Of a stretch of DNA of 64,000 nt, positions 12,110-25,747 are shown one piece after another (the first letter of the stretch is position 1; every line of letters begins with the position of its first letter). The position numbers were made by a program, and so were the translations under genes. Below the pieces are notes generated by a model that saw nothing but the letters and a program-made list of their open reading frames with translations, made no database searches and was not told the DNA's origin. Source of the stretch: Lanius collurio (taxonomy: Eukaryota; Chordata; Aves; Passeriformes; Laniidae); NCBI GenBank assembly GCA_020086605.1, contig JACBWW010000008.1, forward strand, positions 13,748,431 through 13,812,430, read 5' to 3'.

Positions 12110-15100
12110 TAGGTCTAATTTTGACACAAAACCAAGATGCACATAAACTGTGTAGAATGATCTGTGAATCAGTCACATGTATAAGGATCTGCATGATCTT
12201 TTAATAGCAAAATGAGCATTTAGAGCAGCAATGCAATGTAAATATGCTATTCATGTTTACAAATATTCTCCTCAAAGAGAAACCTTTATTTCCCAGAAAC
12301 AAGGTGGCAAGTCTTTCATCTTTATTTAGGAACATACATTGCAATAGTCAAGAAAAGAATAGACAGAGTCATTGAAAGGTAGGTCCATTGATGGTTTTAA
12401 AACATGACAGTTCATGAGCCAAGGAAGTGTTATACAGGAGGGATTACTTCTGTATATGCCCTGCTCTTTTAAGAAAATATATCCACTACTGGGCACTGAT
12501 TAACCCACAGCCTGACCCAGTGCATTGGTTTGTATCTTATTTAAATTAGCTTTCTGTATAATTAATGATGCAGCCAATTAGTCTGACAGAGCCTGGATAC
12601 CATAGCTAAAATAAGCTTTGACACTTCAATAGATCTCTTCAAGTAGATTACATAAATGTTGTTTTTATACTACCCATTCAGAGCCTTTCCTTTTGTCTGA
12701 CATTTCTAACAGGAATGGTCCTTCCCAAAGCAGGAGGTGGAGGACTCCAAAAGGAAGTAGTTTTACCTTCCCCCTTCATTGTATTTCCAAGTGGGCCTTG
12801 TTTTCCTCTCGTGCTGTCGCACGTGAACTTTGCAATTTAGTATAGTGAAGGGAGGGAAAACATTCTGTCCTCCACACAAATACAGACTCACATGCAGCCT
12901 AATTGTATTCTTTTATTTCTGCATGCAGAATATAAGTTACTGTAGAGCTAGGAAAACAAGACTGTCCATCAGAGCACACAGTCGGTCTTGGGGGATTAAG
13001 AATGACCCCCCCCACCTTGAGCAAAGTCTGAGCGAAGAGACCTGGGAAAGGGAAGGCAATTTTATCTAGCGTTCACTTAGGGGGTCTACTCCAAAATTTT
13101 TCCAAAGAGAAGGAACAAAATCAGCTTGGACTGACTGTACTGATGCTGGGATTTAACTCTTAAAATCCCAAATTTTCCCAAGCTCTCTGTGAACCCAGGG
13201 GAACCTAACAGAAGGAACCTGCGTGCTCAGTCCTCAGTAAGTCAACCCACCACCCCTGCAGTCAGATGTCTGTAAGATGAGAGGACACTCCAAACTCCAG
13301 GTCCAAGGCTGAGCAGGGAGATCGGCTACTGGTGGATAGAGGTGAAGAAACTCCTTCTTTTTTTACCCTTCACCCCTGTTCCTCCTTCTTTGTCCTCTTG
13401 ATCCAGAGGCCTCTTTAGTAGGAAATGATTTTCAACACCTCCACTTTCTGTGAGGGGAAGAAGAGAGCTGTGTATGACATAGACATCTCCTGCACAGACC
13501 CCAGCAGGAAGATCAGCCCGTACATATCCACACCAGTTTGGGTGCTCACTTGTAGCACGGCCGGACACACAGCCTGGCTGAGACACGGCACATGGCTTGG
13601 CCAGTTCCTACCCTACTGTTCAAGCTCTCCTCATCTCCTTTCAAAATTGGCAGTAGACCATGTCTTGACTACCTTATTTAAACCCCCTAATCAACACTCC
13701 CTCTACTTTCTGTTCATTTATCTTTGTGCTGCTGTTACAGTATGCAATTCTGGACATTCCTTTAGGTCACAATTTTAGGAAAGATGCTCTGCACAACTGT
13801 ATTTTCACTTAAATCTCTTTCAAATTAACCCACTCTTTAAGGTTACATCAGTAAGTTTCTTTGCATTTACTAGAATAGGGAGTATTTAGGGAAAAAATAA
13901 TAGAGAGTACTAATTCATGAGCTTGCTAATACATATGAGCTCTCCCACTCTGGGAAAGAAATTCTTTGTTAATATTTTGGGTTGCTGTGGCACAGAGCCA
14001 ATGTTTCAGTTACACTACAAAAAGCACCTAAAAATTACCAATACCTCTTTTCCCTGTCTTCAAACTTCTATTAAATACTCAAAAGTATTTAAAAGGTCAG
14101 TTACCCATTTTTCTGCTATCAGGAGATTACTCTAACATGATGTGTTTGTCTCCTATTGTGAGTAGTGAAAATCCCCCTGTATCCAGTGTGTTTTGTTTGG
14201 ATTGAGATGGCATGCAGCTGATGGCTGTGACCTTCATGGTGGCTTAGATCCCTGGCTGGCACTGATTTTTGATTTAGTGCCGATCTGCTGCGCTTGTCAC
14301 AGGCTGCAAGGTGCTTTCCATGCACTAATGGAACAGCTCAAGGGCAGAGGGGCCCTGTAAATGTCTATCTTTCACCAACACTGTGCTAAATAGAGAGCTG
14401 AGTTTTCTACATGTGAATGACAGAACCTGAGATTATATACAGGAGTGAACGGGGAGTTCTTTCACCTGGGCTGATGTTCAGCAGTAAATAAATGTCACTG
14501 TAAAATGAGAAGTTTTTATTATTATGAGTGGTAATGAATATAAGTGTACAGTATTAAACAGGATACTTAATATTGCCTATATATCCACATCTGAAGACAG
14601 GAACTAGCTCTATACAGCCCATGTCCTCATAAGCAGTTATTTCCTTTGAATACCAGAGGATTTGTACCAGAGTTCAGTTTGACTCTGTCTGCATTAATAA
14701 GTCATTAATAAATCCTGTTCCTTAATGACATATTCAGCTGAAAATGAATTCACCCTGAGCTCTCCCTCGCAGGAAACCAGCACACTGGATTGCAAATGGC
14801 AAAGGATTTCAGGTTAACTCTTTGCTTATTCACTAAAGTTAGGAATGGATGAAGGGCCAAGACAGTGCTATCTACACAGGAAAAATCTCCTATTAGGCTT
14901 GATGGAGGTCTCTTTGACTATGAGTGCAGGGAAAGGCTATTAGGCTTGCCTCAACCTCCCTCTTTCAGGGACTAATGCAGTGTATTTTAGTCTCATATCA
15001 ATCTTATAGTTTCTTTTTAACAAAACAGCTTTTAACAAGATAAACGTATTTCTTGCACGTAAGACCTCCTGGGGAGCTCCATTGTCATTTCCATATATTA

Positions 15101-15980
15101 GATATAAACTGGAATATTCAGATAACATAAACAAATGGGATAATAAATACGTGCCCTCTTAAGTATAGTGAGTCAGACCATACCATCAGTTTCTGCAAAG
15201 AAATCTTGAGTGAAATCAAACTTAAGAACTATGCATGGGCTTGAAGTGGAATGAGGAATTCTGCTTACAAGCCAGAACTGCCTCTTTCTCTCAGTTTATC
15301 ACCTCTCTCCTCATAACTGGAAAATTATCTAGGTTTTAAATACTTAACTGCTTTTTAAAGTTGTTGGTTTAATCAGTAAGGTTGCCATCACTAACTTCTA
15401 CGGTAGGAGATGAAAAGAAAGAGGCCACTGCTTCCTTGTTCTACCTCTTGACAGCTAAGTGCATTCTCAAGACTACAGAAAACAGCATTTTCTTCCCATT
15501 GCCCCATGGAGAAGCAAGGGGTAATTGCAACCTGGGAGCACTTTGGCTGTGGAGTCGTACTCAGGACCAGCTTTGCTGACTTCGGTCTATGTCCTAGGTG
15601 AAATCACTAAACCACTTTTCTAACCAAAAGAGTACAAAAAAAGCCATAGCAAAGGAAAATTATTCAAGTCATTTTTAAAACCAATTTTCTTGCTTATGGA
15701 AAACAAACAAACAAACAAAACTATGACATTGAATGAATGCATTATGAGTATATAAATTATTACAGGGAGTAACATCCACTACAGAATTTTATAATACAGG
15801 GATTCAGTGTAATCTTCTTCAAGCCTTGGGGTTTTTTTCCTGTAATAATGAGTACTCTGTGAGTTTTTTCTATAGGAAAAGATCTATAGGAGAGGACCCT
15901 TAGCCCTCTCGTTTGGCCTATGATTGTACTTTTACTCATTTTGACAGTCAGAGGCCAAGCAGGATCAGGCTATAGGCTAC
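12110..15980. other. Intergenic DNA, no gene seen
   Basis: Only short unconnected open frames occur (for example 13425-13778, 117 codons) and none shows a domain or splice context. A run of C near 13007-13013 and a CAAA tetranucleotide repeat near 15705-15720 are the only simple-sequence features. I see no CpG island. Confidence 0.6.
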
Positions 15981-15982
15981 GG

Positions 15983-16050
15983 AGCCTCAGTTTCCTCATC
16001 TGTGACAGAGAAGTGCTTTTCCTAAGGGTCTTGTTGAGCTAATTAATTGC
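15983..16050 (+). mobile_element. MIR SINE fragment
   Basis: The stretch starting GCCTCAGTTTCCTCATCTGT and running on through a GTTGTTGAGG-like segment (here TCTTGTTGAGCTAATTAAT) matches the conserved central and 3' part of the ancient MIR SINE family as I know it. The A/B-box end is not recognisable, so this is a degraded fragment. MIRs are widespread amniote relics and some have become regulatory. Confidence 0.6.
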
Positions 16051-16054
16051 CTTT

Positions 16055-17865
16055 ATCAGACTACAACAAATCTTACCTGGAGAAGAATGAGAAGCTATCA
16101 GCCCCACCTAGGGCTGAGCTCTCTATTGGGCTTCAGCCTGAGCCTTGGCTCAGTGGAAGATAATTTGGGGGATGAGGGTGACGTGGTACAGTTTCAGGCT
16201 GTAGAGGACCGGGCTTTCTCTCCAGCACCTGCTGCTGCCTGGGGTTCATTTGAGCACTGGTGGTTTGGAAGACCTTGAAAGGGACACCTGGAGCTGTCAA
16301 ATCATACACTGCCCAAAGCTGCCAGGCTGGCCTCCTGCCTACATCCAGATTGCAGCTGGGCACACAGCTATCTCCACCACCCATAAGAGAGCCAGCATCT
16401 GGCAACCCCATACCACTGCATTCCTCCTCCCTTCATAAAATCAGACACTACAAGAAGTTCAATATCTCACAGTCTTTTCTGCCACAAGTAGAGGGCTTAG
16501 TGTTTTTTAGGTGCTGTTCCAGTGCGTTGAAGTGCACTGTGTTGTGACAAAGCTTGGACCTCACTTGTGAGGACACAAGTGCCACCTCCTGTGTGCCTTG
16601 CACCTTGCCCTGGGGCAGTCCCCATGGTCCCAAGACCCTGATACCTGAACTTCTGGACCTGTCTGTTTAAACCGTGCTGGGACAAAGCTTGTCCTGGTGG
16701 TAAAATTGAGATCTTGGAAATGTTGCTGCAAGAAAGGTTTGGAAATCAGTAGTCAAGATCTGGTGTGGAATATCACAGGTGTTGACAGGGTGATAGGAAA
16801 CTACAGATAGGCATGTGTATTGGTGGTCATACTTAAAAGACCATATACCTTTTGCTTTGGTGTGCACATGACAGTTTAACACAAATTAGCATCCCTGGAT
16901 ACTCATATACTCCATAGCTTGGAACTAACTTATGGGGGGAACAGTAAAATTACTCAGCTCACCTCTTCATTGTTCTTATGATGTAAGAACCAACAGATCT
17001 AGGGAGTAAATGGTTTTTGCCCCAGCCACAATAAAACTATCATTGGAAATTCAAGACCTATATGGACAGCATGTGAGAGCATGGATTTACCTAAAGTGTA
17101 AATGATATTTGAGAATGCTTCACCTTTACATTAACTCTTTCCTATAAAGCTGCCAAAGTCAGTGAGACTTTAGTTCCTCTGCTGCATACGGGCCAGTTGT
17201 TTAAGGCAGAGCTGCTGTGGAACAGGACTCTTGAAATATTCCTACCTTCCGAATTTGTGAATTTGTGAAGTGGAAAATCTCAAATATATGTTTCAGAGCC
17301 TTTACCTGCCCTCCTTATCCCCTACTGCCTTTTAGGCTTTCTGATGCAGCATATTTCCATGTGTTCCTCTGAACACACCTGCCCTCTGGTATTTTGAGAA
17401 AATAGGGTATTATCTAAAAACCTGTTTTGCAAAACTTACAGAAAGTGTTCAACATGCTCTTTCTTGTTCAACTTAACAGTGACATGTACAGTACATAATG
17501 CATGTGAACCATAGATCCCTATGGATGACCCACTCTGCAGAGCTGTCAATAGATGGACGATGCAGTCATCATATCCTATGAAAGACCTTTTCCTTCTCCT
17601 TAATACTTTTGCCATTGCCTTTTTGAGATTTTTAACTGGGGCTTACGTACATAAGACCAAATTCTGAGGAAGTCTCTGAGATCTGTCTTTTTGTGTGCAT
17701 GAGGCTGAACACTCAGTTGCTCAAATGGCTGGAGAGTCCCAAAGTGAAGGATATTAAAACCTAATTTTCAGACTTAATTTTAGAAAAAGCTGCTTCAGTG
17801 TTATGTGGTACAAGATATCTCATTAGCTCTTACCAGATCCATGCCTTTGGAGGGCTCTTTCACTG
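16055..17865. other. Intergenic DNA, no gene seen
   Basis: Overlapping short frames on both strands near 16087-16685 are mutual shadows with no recognised domain. I see no promoter, repeat array or RNA gene. Confidence 0.55.
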
Positions 17866-17869
17866 TGCT

Positions 17870-18270
17870 AATGGCACTTTGACATTTTGTGGATTACTCT
17901 TTCAGGTTCCATAATCAATTTAACATTAACATTCATGTAAACTATTAATGAAATAATATTAAAAAAGAAAAATGTTCCTACAATACTGCAACATTTTAAT
18001 GCCTCATTAAAATCATTAGTAATGCTAATATTAAAGAACTTACTTCATCTTTCAGAGAACCCCAAAATAAATCATAATCAAATGTTTGCTAACATAGAGC
18101 CAGAGAAATAATTTATACATTGCTGCCATATAGGCATCACGTACACTAAAGATGACACCGTAAGGTCACATCATTAAGCACTCACAACTAGTTCTGGCTT
18201 TGAAAACTCATTGTACACAGTATTATTTTATAATTACCATTAAACGTACTGAATATTGTTTGTGGTTTTT
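17870..18270. promoter_or_regulatory. Candidate conserved non-coding element
   Basis: AT-rich, high-complexity DNA with repeated TAAT/ATTA cores (for example ATTAATGAAATAAT and CATTAGTAATGCTAATATTA) and no simple repeats. Clusters of such cores are typical binding targets for homeodomain proteins and common in enhancers around homeobox genes. Conservation cannot be tested from one sequence, so the call rests on texture only. Confidence 0.25.
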
Positions 18271-18274
18271 ATTT

Positions 18275-19685
18275 ATGAGGAAAAGAGTATATACTGTGCC
18301 TCTCAGCCAGCCAGTGCTTTCATGGAATTCAAGTTGCAAACAATGACATGCTTCACTGACCTCAATGACTTACAAAGACCATTTATATTCAGTACTCTCA
18401 TTTACTCTATCTTTAAAAATGAGTAAGAGACATATATTAATAGCAAGAAACTGAGAGAATGATTGCATCACTACCTGTCTGCAGACTTATTGCAACACTT
18501 CATTCTCCAGGACTTGAACTGGCATGGGAATGTAAATGTCATAGGTAATATTTATATAAAATTTTCCTACATGTGTAAGGATAGGCCTGTGGTCCTCCCT
18601 TTGTTGGCCAATTTTTGCCTATCATCCTGAAGAGCTGTAGCCACAGGGGTAGCCTTTGTGCAGTGAATTTGAAGGGTGAATACCAGAGCAGAGTTCTGAT
18701 TTGGGGCATACCAGAGCTTTAGCCATGTAACTAGGACATCCTTAGCAGTGGGCTGGGAGGAAAGCTGGCTCCAGGTGGGTTCAGCCCTGCATTACACCAG
18801 CACCCTCTAGGGAGTGGTCTAGAGGAGTGAGGAGGCAGGTGCTACTGCTGAGCTGGAAAGGTTTCTCAAATGGGTATATCATTTGGTTTAAACAACTGTG
18901 GACATCCATTTACACCACCGAGCCATCCATTCCCAGACTAGCAGTCCTGTGATGTAAACGGGCAAACAGGCAGGTAACTGAGTGTCCAAACCCACATCAA
19001 GGAACCAGAGAAACAGCCCCTCCAGCCTTTCCCTAAGAGCCCCACACTGCTAAACACTTCAGCAGTGCAGGTACCAGGATTCAGCCTCCTAGCCCCTCTC
19101 AGGGTGAGCCCCATGGACACAAGCTGCCTCTTGAGTCGGGGTTACCCCCTCCAGCACAGCTGATCTAGCCAGGGCTGCTCCAAGGGCAACTGCAGCTTTC
19201 CCTGCCATAAGCCAAGGTCATTGTGTTAGGCTGGGGACTTGCTGTACTGCTGCACTCAAAAAAGGAGTTATCTTGGCTTGGATCTTCTCTCCATTAAACC
19301 ACAGTATTCACTTCATCCCTCATTCTGGAGCAAAACATACACAATTTTAAAAAATCACTTCCCCACCATTGAGTTTTGCTGGTTGCTGTGCCAGATATTT
19401 GAGACCAGATCACTGGATTAAAGAGTAGCTTTGGTCTTAACTTCCAAAAATTAGATACTTGACCGTTCCCAGACAATGTCCCAATCCACTCATGGAACAC
19501 CATTTTCCTTTACAGCAAACATAGCCTTACATGTTCTCCCTTAATTTCCAGTATCAGCTGAACCAAGCCCTCATTGCTGAACAGATTTTGCTTTGCAAAA
19601 CCTCCTTGAGGAAGCTCAGCAAATAAATCTATTGGCATAGCCTTCTGAATTCAAAATCAGAGGGCTGATTGTGGCATGGTTTACA
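18275..19685. other. Intergenic DNA, no gene seen
   Basis: Mixed-composition sequence with no CpG island, no recognisable repeat and no supported exon. Confidence 0.55.
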
Positions 19686-19689
19686 TTTT

Positions 19690-20180
19690 CTGTTTTAATT
19701 TGTCTTTTGGTTTAGATGAAAGGTTAATTGCGTTTTCTCTTAATATGTTTAATATATTGTAGTAACAAGCAAGCTCTAGAAATGATGAAGTAATTTGTTA
19801 AAAAACTCAGCTACATCATCTTTAGCCATTCATGTTCCCTTCAGAGAGAAAATTAATTGTTCCAATCTAGTAAGCTACAAAAGAAATACAGCCGACAAAG
19901 GGTGAAATATGAACATCAATGGTAAGTTTCAAATTTACCCTATTTATTTTGAATGTAAGATCTCATGACCCACTAAAATTCAGTTCACAGTGTTTTATGA
20001 AAAATAATGGCTGAAATTGAATGTCTTAATTTACATTTAATGCAATTAAGAATGGTTTAAATTATGACTGATGAACAGCACACACAGATGTCAGTCAGTT
20101 TCATCAGAATAAATTGAAGTCAGTGTCAATGAATGCTCCACTGATAAATCCCACTTTACATAAAATTAATAAAAATAAGG
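19690..20180. promoter_or_regulatory. Candidate conserved non-coding element
   Basis: A non-repetitive AT-rich block with several TTAATTG/CAATTA-type cores and no coding potential. Its texture resembles the other enhancer-like blocks in this desert. There is no direct evidence of activity. Confidence 0.25.
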
Positions 20181-20184
20181 AAAT

Positions 20185-22588
20185 ATAATCCTTAGCTAAT
20201 TGCAAAATGTTCTGGAATTCCCCTGAATTTTGGAGGGGGTGGGGGAGTGTAAGTAGAGAAAGCCACAAAGTAGAGTATGAAGAGTGATTTATTTTCAAAG
20301 ATGCCCTGTGTGAAATTGTGTAATGGTCTGAAAGTTTATTATAAAGGGTGTTTCTGTGCAGAAATACCTTGCTTTACTGAAATGAGTTGTAGCAGATTGA
20401 GGAAGACGCCTGTAATGTGCAGCTGTGCATGATCACAAAAGAGCCGTTCTCCTTGCAGATTCCTGGGAAGTGCTGTGCCTCCACACGGGGTGCAGAAGCT
20501 GAATTGGTATTTCCCCTGCTTTTGCATCTTGTTGAGGATCTGACTTACCTTTGCCAAACCTGGTGCCAGCAAGAATTAGCCCAGAGTTTTCAATCCTGTG
20601 CAGTAAATGCAATGGAAATATCATTTAGTGCTCTCATATGTAAGCAGTGTCAACTCCTCCACACAGGCGTCATCTTTCAGCTCTCCATTGGCATAGGATC
20701 TGGCACAGCAGCATCATGGCTCATTGTGGGTCCCCTAAACACTTCCACAGTTAGGAAGGTAATTTTCATAAAATTGATGTAAATTCAGACTGATTTATAG
20801 AATGTTTTAGAGGTAAAGAAAGCGTACACTGGAATATCACCAAACATTTGCTAAATGTTTTTCATGCTAAAACACAAGGGCAGCTTTCATTCTGCATTCT
20901 GCATTGAAGAGATATTGTTGTTTTCTAAACAAATACAAAATATTTTTAAGTCTGCCTTCCTGGAGTAAACATCAAATGTAGGGAGTGCTGTAAGCTCAGC
21001 ATTTGGCTTACAAAGTAGTCCTGCAGTCTTAGTGCAGGAAAGAGAGATCCAACAAATGCTGAAGTCTGGAGGCTTTTGAGCATTTCTTCTGTTTCTCTAA
21101 GGCCTGGAGGCTGATTTTAACAAATCTAAATTCTCAGGGTAAACAAAAATTCTTTCTGTGGAAGACCAGGGCAATGCAAGAAAACACTGAAGCTTCCTCA
21201 TCACAAATGCCTACACATGCTTCTGGTGGTCACTGTTACCAAAAAAGCTCTGGAGAACAGAGTTATCTGACACACATGAGCTGTTTCCTGTGATTTTAAA
21301 GGTTTCATAAACACTTTCGTTGGTAGAGGCTGCAGGTTACCAACCATTTGTTTGTGTTTACATAAAGACAAATAGCTCTGAGATAATCCTTTTTCACATT
21401 AAACTATTTTCAGCCAAGTTGGAGAAGTTTTGTGTGAAGGAAAAACCATACTGTTCTAAGACCCAAGCACTACACCTTCTAAAATGGTGGAAAAGACAAA
21501 TTATGGGGCTAGTGTAACTAAACCTCCCAATAGTATTTTGCAGTTAGAAGTTTATATTTTCATGTGGCAACTGTAGAACAGGTGGCAACAGTGCAAGCTG
21601 AAGTTGGAACTTAAATGTACATGGTATACATTTGCATAGGTAGGACTTTCGGGATATGCTTAGTCCCTGTTGTATGTCTATTCTGTGGTATCAGATTAAT
21701 CAGGATGCCTTAATTGTGTATTCTCTCTGGGTGCAGGTGTTCATTGTCTGTATGTTAAAGAGTTGAGTGTCCTACCTGTCCTTATACAATGTGACCATGG
21801 GGCCAGTCTGTGCCCTAGACAGGTCAGTTGAAAAACGCTTTTAACCCAAGGGAACTGGAATGATTTATGCAGCTCCCTTCTGGTGCCCAAAAGCAAAAGG
21901 ACACAATTTAGGCCGCCGTAGTGTCCTGCACTCCTACTCACATTTTCTACTCCTGTGAAATATTTGCCTGCCATGCCAAGCTCAAGTTGCTGGGCTTGCA
22001 TTTCCAAAGCCCTATGCAAAACCAGACACTGACTCAAAAGCTATGGGAAGCACCTGCCACCAACAGGAGCTGAGTATTATTCCCTGTTCAAACCCATAGG
22101 AGCTGCGGATGCTAGACACCTGGTGTTAGCCAAATTTCTCACTTCACCTATGGACCATACAGGGTTAAACACAGCTCATTTCATTCTTGTCAGAGACTGC
22201 AAAGGCACCAGTTTAAGCACTTACTTAGGACCAAATTCTCAAAATGGAGGTGCTCAAGACTGCAAACCAAAAAATGAGGTACGTTCAGAAGTGCACTCAG
22301 AATTGCATGCAGTATTAGTACAATGTGTCTTTGCTATGCCCTTATTAACTTGTAGATATATGGTGTAATTTATGCTAATAGACTGACTCCCAAATTTACC
22401 CTTGCTGTGTTAGTTACTTTTCTAGAAAGTAAAAATGGCACATTGTTAGCAAAGAACCAGAAAAAGCTGGAAACAGAGGGCAGGGGAGTAGCCCCTGGTG
22501 ATCCATCCCAGACTGTGGTGCACAGAAATGTGCCTTAGCTTTTATTCTCCTTATATTTTCTAATGCTTTTTCAGCTTGTTTTCAAATG
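20185..22588. other. Intergenic DNA, no gene seen
   Basis: Frames such as 20417-20782 overlap antisense frames and show no domain or splice structure. A short G-rich run lies near 20231-20246. Nothing else is recognisable. Confidence 0.55.
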
Positions 22589-22589
22589 C

Positions 22590-22918
22590 AGAGGGCTTCA
22601 TGTGATGGAGCCTCTCTGCTTCGCATGAGAAATTTGCTCCAGAGCTGTATTATATATTTTGCTCTCAGAAAGCTTTTCATGATTCTTAACTTAAATTTTT
22701 TGTCTGTTAACTTCATCATATTAGTCCTACTTATGTCTCTTTTGCTGGCCTAAATAACTTTCCCCCTCTCATTTGATAGCTGTACTCTTCAAACATTTGT
22801 AGCATGCCATCCTACTCTCCCCTTGTGTAGTCAAGCTACATATATTTTGGGAGTTTAACCCTGTTTTTCAGTCATTCTTTCCATTCCCTCACATTTGTTG
22901 CTCTTCTCCACATTTGTT
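22590..22918 (-). mobile_element. Ancient CR1-type LINE fragment, antisense
   Basis: The plus strand reads as the complement of a degraded CR1-family LINE. Recognisable landmarks in order are GATGGAG, a GAGAAATTTGCTCCAGAGCT segment, an AGAAAGCTTTTCATGATTCT segment, and a TTTGTTGCTCTTCTCC segment near the right end. These match the antisense strand of old amniote CR1/L3-like consensus sequences in the same order and spacing. High divergence and the absence of a usable reading frame mark it as an old dead copy, clearly older than the CR1 at 56985. Confidence 0.6.
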
Positions 22919-22919
22919 T

Positions 22920-25745
22920 GCTCTTTTGTTCAGACAATAAAGCAAAGCATATTCTAAATGCGTTGTTTCTCTTGAAAATAAATGCTATGGGTTTTTTTGC
23001 TTGTCTCCTCCATCTACAAATTTTCTCCTTTGTAGGCTAAACATATGGAGGGGAGCACAAATGAAGGAGGCAGGATTTGCATAGGCATGTAGACTGCCTT
23101 GGAGTGACACAGAATGCTAATAAAAATGGTTTAAGGGGTTTTTCTACGTGCATTTTTTTTCTGTTTGACTTTAAGAGATCATCACTCAATGTTATTTCTT
23201 AAACTGAAGAATCTAAGGCAAATGCTTTGACTTGATTTTAAAGACATTGAATTTTTTCTGCTGGTATAAATAGTATGGACACAGTAAAAGTACTTGAGAG
23301 AGCCTAATGAACCATTTCTTACACCCCATTACCTTTAGTCTGATATGACTGAGAGTACGGGCACTAATTATCCTCTCTTTCACAGGCACCGACATAGATC
23401 TACAGTAGGTCTTAAAACACAATATTCCATACAACTCTTAGCAGTACTTCATGTTATACATTTCTGTATTTTTTTCTAATCGAAATTTAAATTAGAGGCA
23501 TGCCACTTTCCATCTACCTGCCACTTATATATGTTTTATGAACAATTCTTTTAGATTATTTCTTAGCAAAAAAAAAGTGCAGGTAGCACACAGCCAGTCA
23601 CAGAGTGAGTTCTAAAAATTAAAGGATTTTTCTTTGAAAGGAGTGAGGCAACCATACTGCTCTGATGACAGAGAAGCTCTGCACAGTGAAGACTAGCACA
23701 GGAAAGCTGCCAGTTGAGGGAATCAAGGGAGTGTGAGACGAGCGCAAGATCAGAGCTCATTTCCCCTGGGTCTCTCGGAGAATGGAAAATTGCTTTTACT
23801 AGTTTAGCTCTGCTCTTCTGTACAAGAAAAGAGAGGGGAGCAAGGCTGATCTAGGGACACAGGAAATCATGCATTGATCCACACTGTTTTGCATTTCACA
23901 GATAGCCTTGCTGAAGTGATGCAGGTGCATCGGGGGAGATGTGTGGCTGTCATTGTCAGTGGCTATGCTTTTGCAAATTATTTGTTGGACTTCCCAGGCA
24001 CAGGTCATGTGAGGAAGCTTGCCAGCATCCTCCAAATTCTAGCCTTGTTGATTCATCTGGAATGCAAAGTGCAAGGCTCCAACACCTCTCTGCCCTAGGG
24101 CAAATGCATCCACCTGGAATGCTGATTTGCACTACTGTAACTGAGCTTGAACCTTTATCTCACGTCAGATGGAAGATGAAGTTTTCTGCTGGTTAACGAG
24201 GAAACACTTGCAAACATATGAGCTGCATATTGGGATGCAGATGGTTCTATAAGACAGTACATACATTTATAAAGGAGACATGTAAGGTCATTGGGAACCA
24301 TCTGCTTTAAATATTTAAATGTCCTTACACTAAACGTATGAGTAGTTTTGCCCTGGACTTGTATTATTAGCCATCTACCAATTTTTTATAATAATGGTGA
24401 AACAAAAGAAAAATGGGAAGGTGGGAGACAAGGCATGGCAACAAATTTACAGCATCTGGGCCCTAAACAGCCAGCTCAGCAGCAACACAACCTGTCCAGG
24501 AGCAGTTTGCTCTTTTTGCAGTGGTTCACCCCCAGGCAAGAGCACATCTTCTGTGGCTCTCATGGAGTCCTGTGCTGCTCTGACCTGGCAGAAAGGAAGT
24601 CACTAAACAATCTTAACTTTCAGGAAATCTCCATGATCTTTTGTAGATTCTAAAAAGCTGGCAGAGAGGTTTTCCTGAGAAAGTCTCCATTCTCATACAG
24701 CATAGCAGAGAAACAGTGAAGACAGTTTTGTAAACTATTCTTTATCTTGCACCTCTATTTGTTTTTCAGGGTCTTGTTTTGGTACACTGAGACATGTTCT
24801 GAATATGAGTGCCTTACCATTCCACCTATCACCTTGAGGGGTGGTGGGTCAATAGGCCAATCATGTAATTTTTTTATCACAAACCACACTATAAAAGATG
24901 AGCTTTCCATTAAAGGTGGCCTTAACTCCTGCTTCGGCTATATGATCTGGTCTGAATTATGTCATGATTTTGGCCATCTCCCTGGGGATAACAGCAATAA
25001 TCCTGCTCCTCTTGGACAGGGTGTTTCCATAAGAGGGTCGTTTTGGCATGATTTGCCTTGTCCAAACATCAATCAAAGATATTTTCCTTGCACTAGTCCA
25101 TAATCTAACTGAGGATCAGAGAGCTATCGCTCCTTAGCTGCCCTAAGTCCCACCTATGCAGACCCATTCTTTTTCTGAAGACAAATGTAGTGATAAACCA
25201 CTTTGGTCCTCCTTCACTTTACTGAAGTATTTTTCATCAAACAGAGCCATCCAGGTAGAGAGAGTGGAGCTGGAGATCTTCCAGGAATGCAGTAGTGCTC
25301 CAGCCCTGACTCTCAGCTGCTCCTCTGGAGCCCACAGCATTGCAATGCCGCCCAGAGCTCCCGAGGAGAAGCAGTCCAAAAGTATCAGCATACCCTGGGT
25401 TTAGTTCCTCACTGCAGCTCCTGTAATCAACACAGGAAGGCAGACAACACCAGCTTCTTTCCATCTCTGGGTTTCTCTAAGTCAGGTGCCTTGGGGTCCC
25501 TGGGCCAGTGTACTCATGGTGCTGACTAACAGCATTGAAGAGCCCTGCTGGGACAGGTTGGACATGGTACCCACAGCAGGCAGAGCTGCTGCTTGTGCCT
25601 GTGCCACCAGCAGAGTAGTTTCTTCATGTATTTTGTGTCTCTCTCCACTATAATCTGAGGAACAGAATCCAGACAGTCAAATTTTTTAATGGTCATCCAG
25701 TTTCACACTCTTTGCTGGGAGTATACATACACCATATTATTGTGG
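22920..25745. other. Intergenic DNA, no gene seen
   Basis: Several 60-118 codon frames overlap each other on both strands (for example 24348-24653 and 24747-25103). None has a recognised domain, splice-site pairing or CpG-rich start. I treat them as chance frames. Confidence 0.55.
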
Positions 25746-25747
25746 TT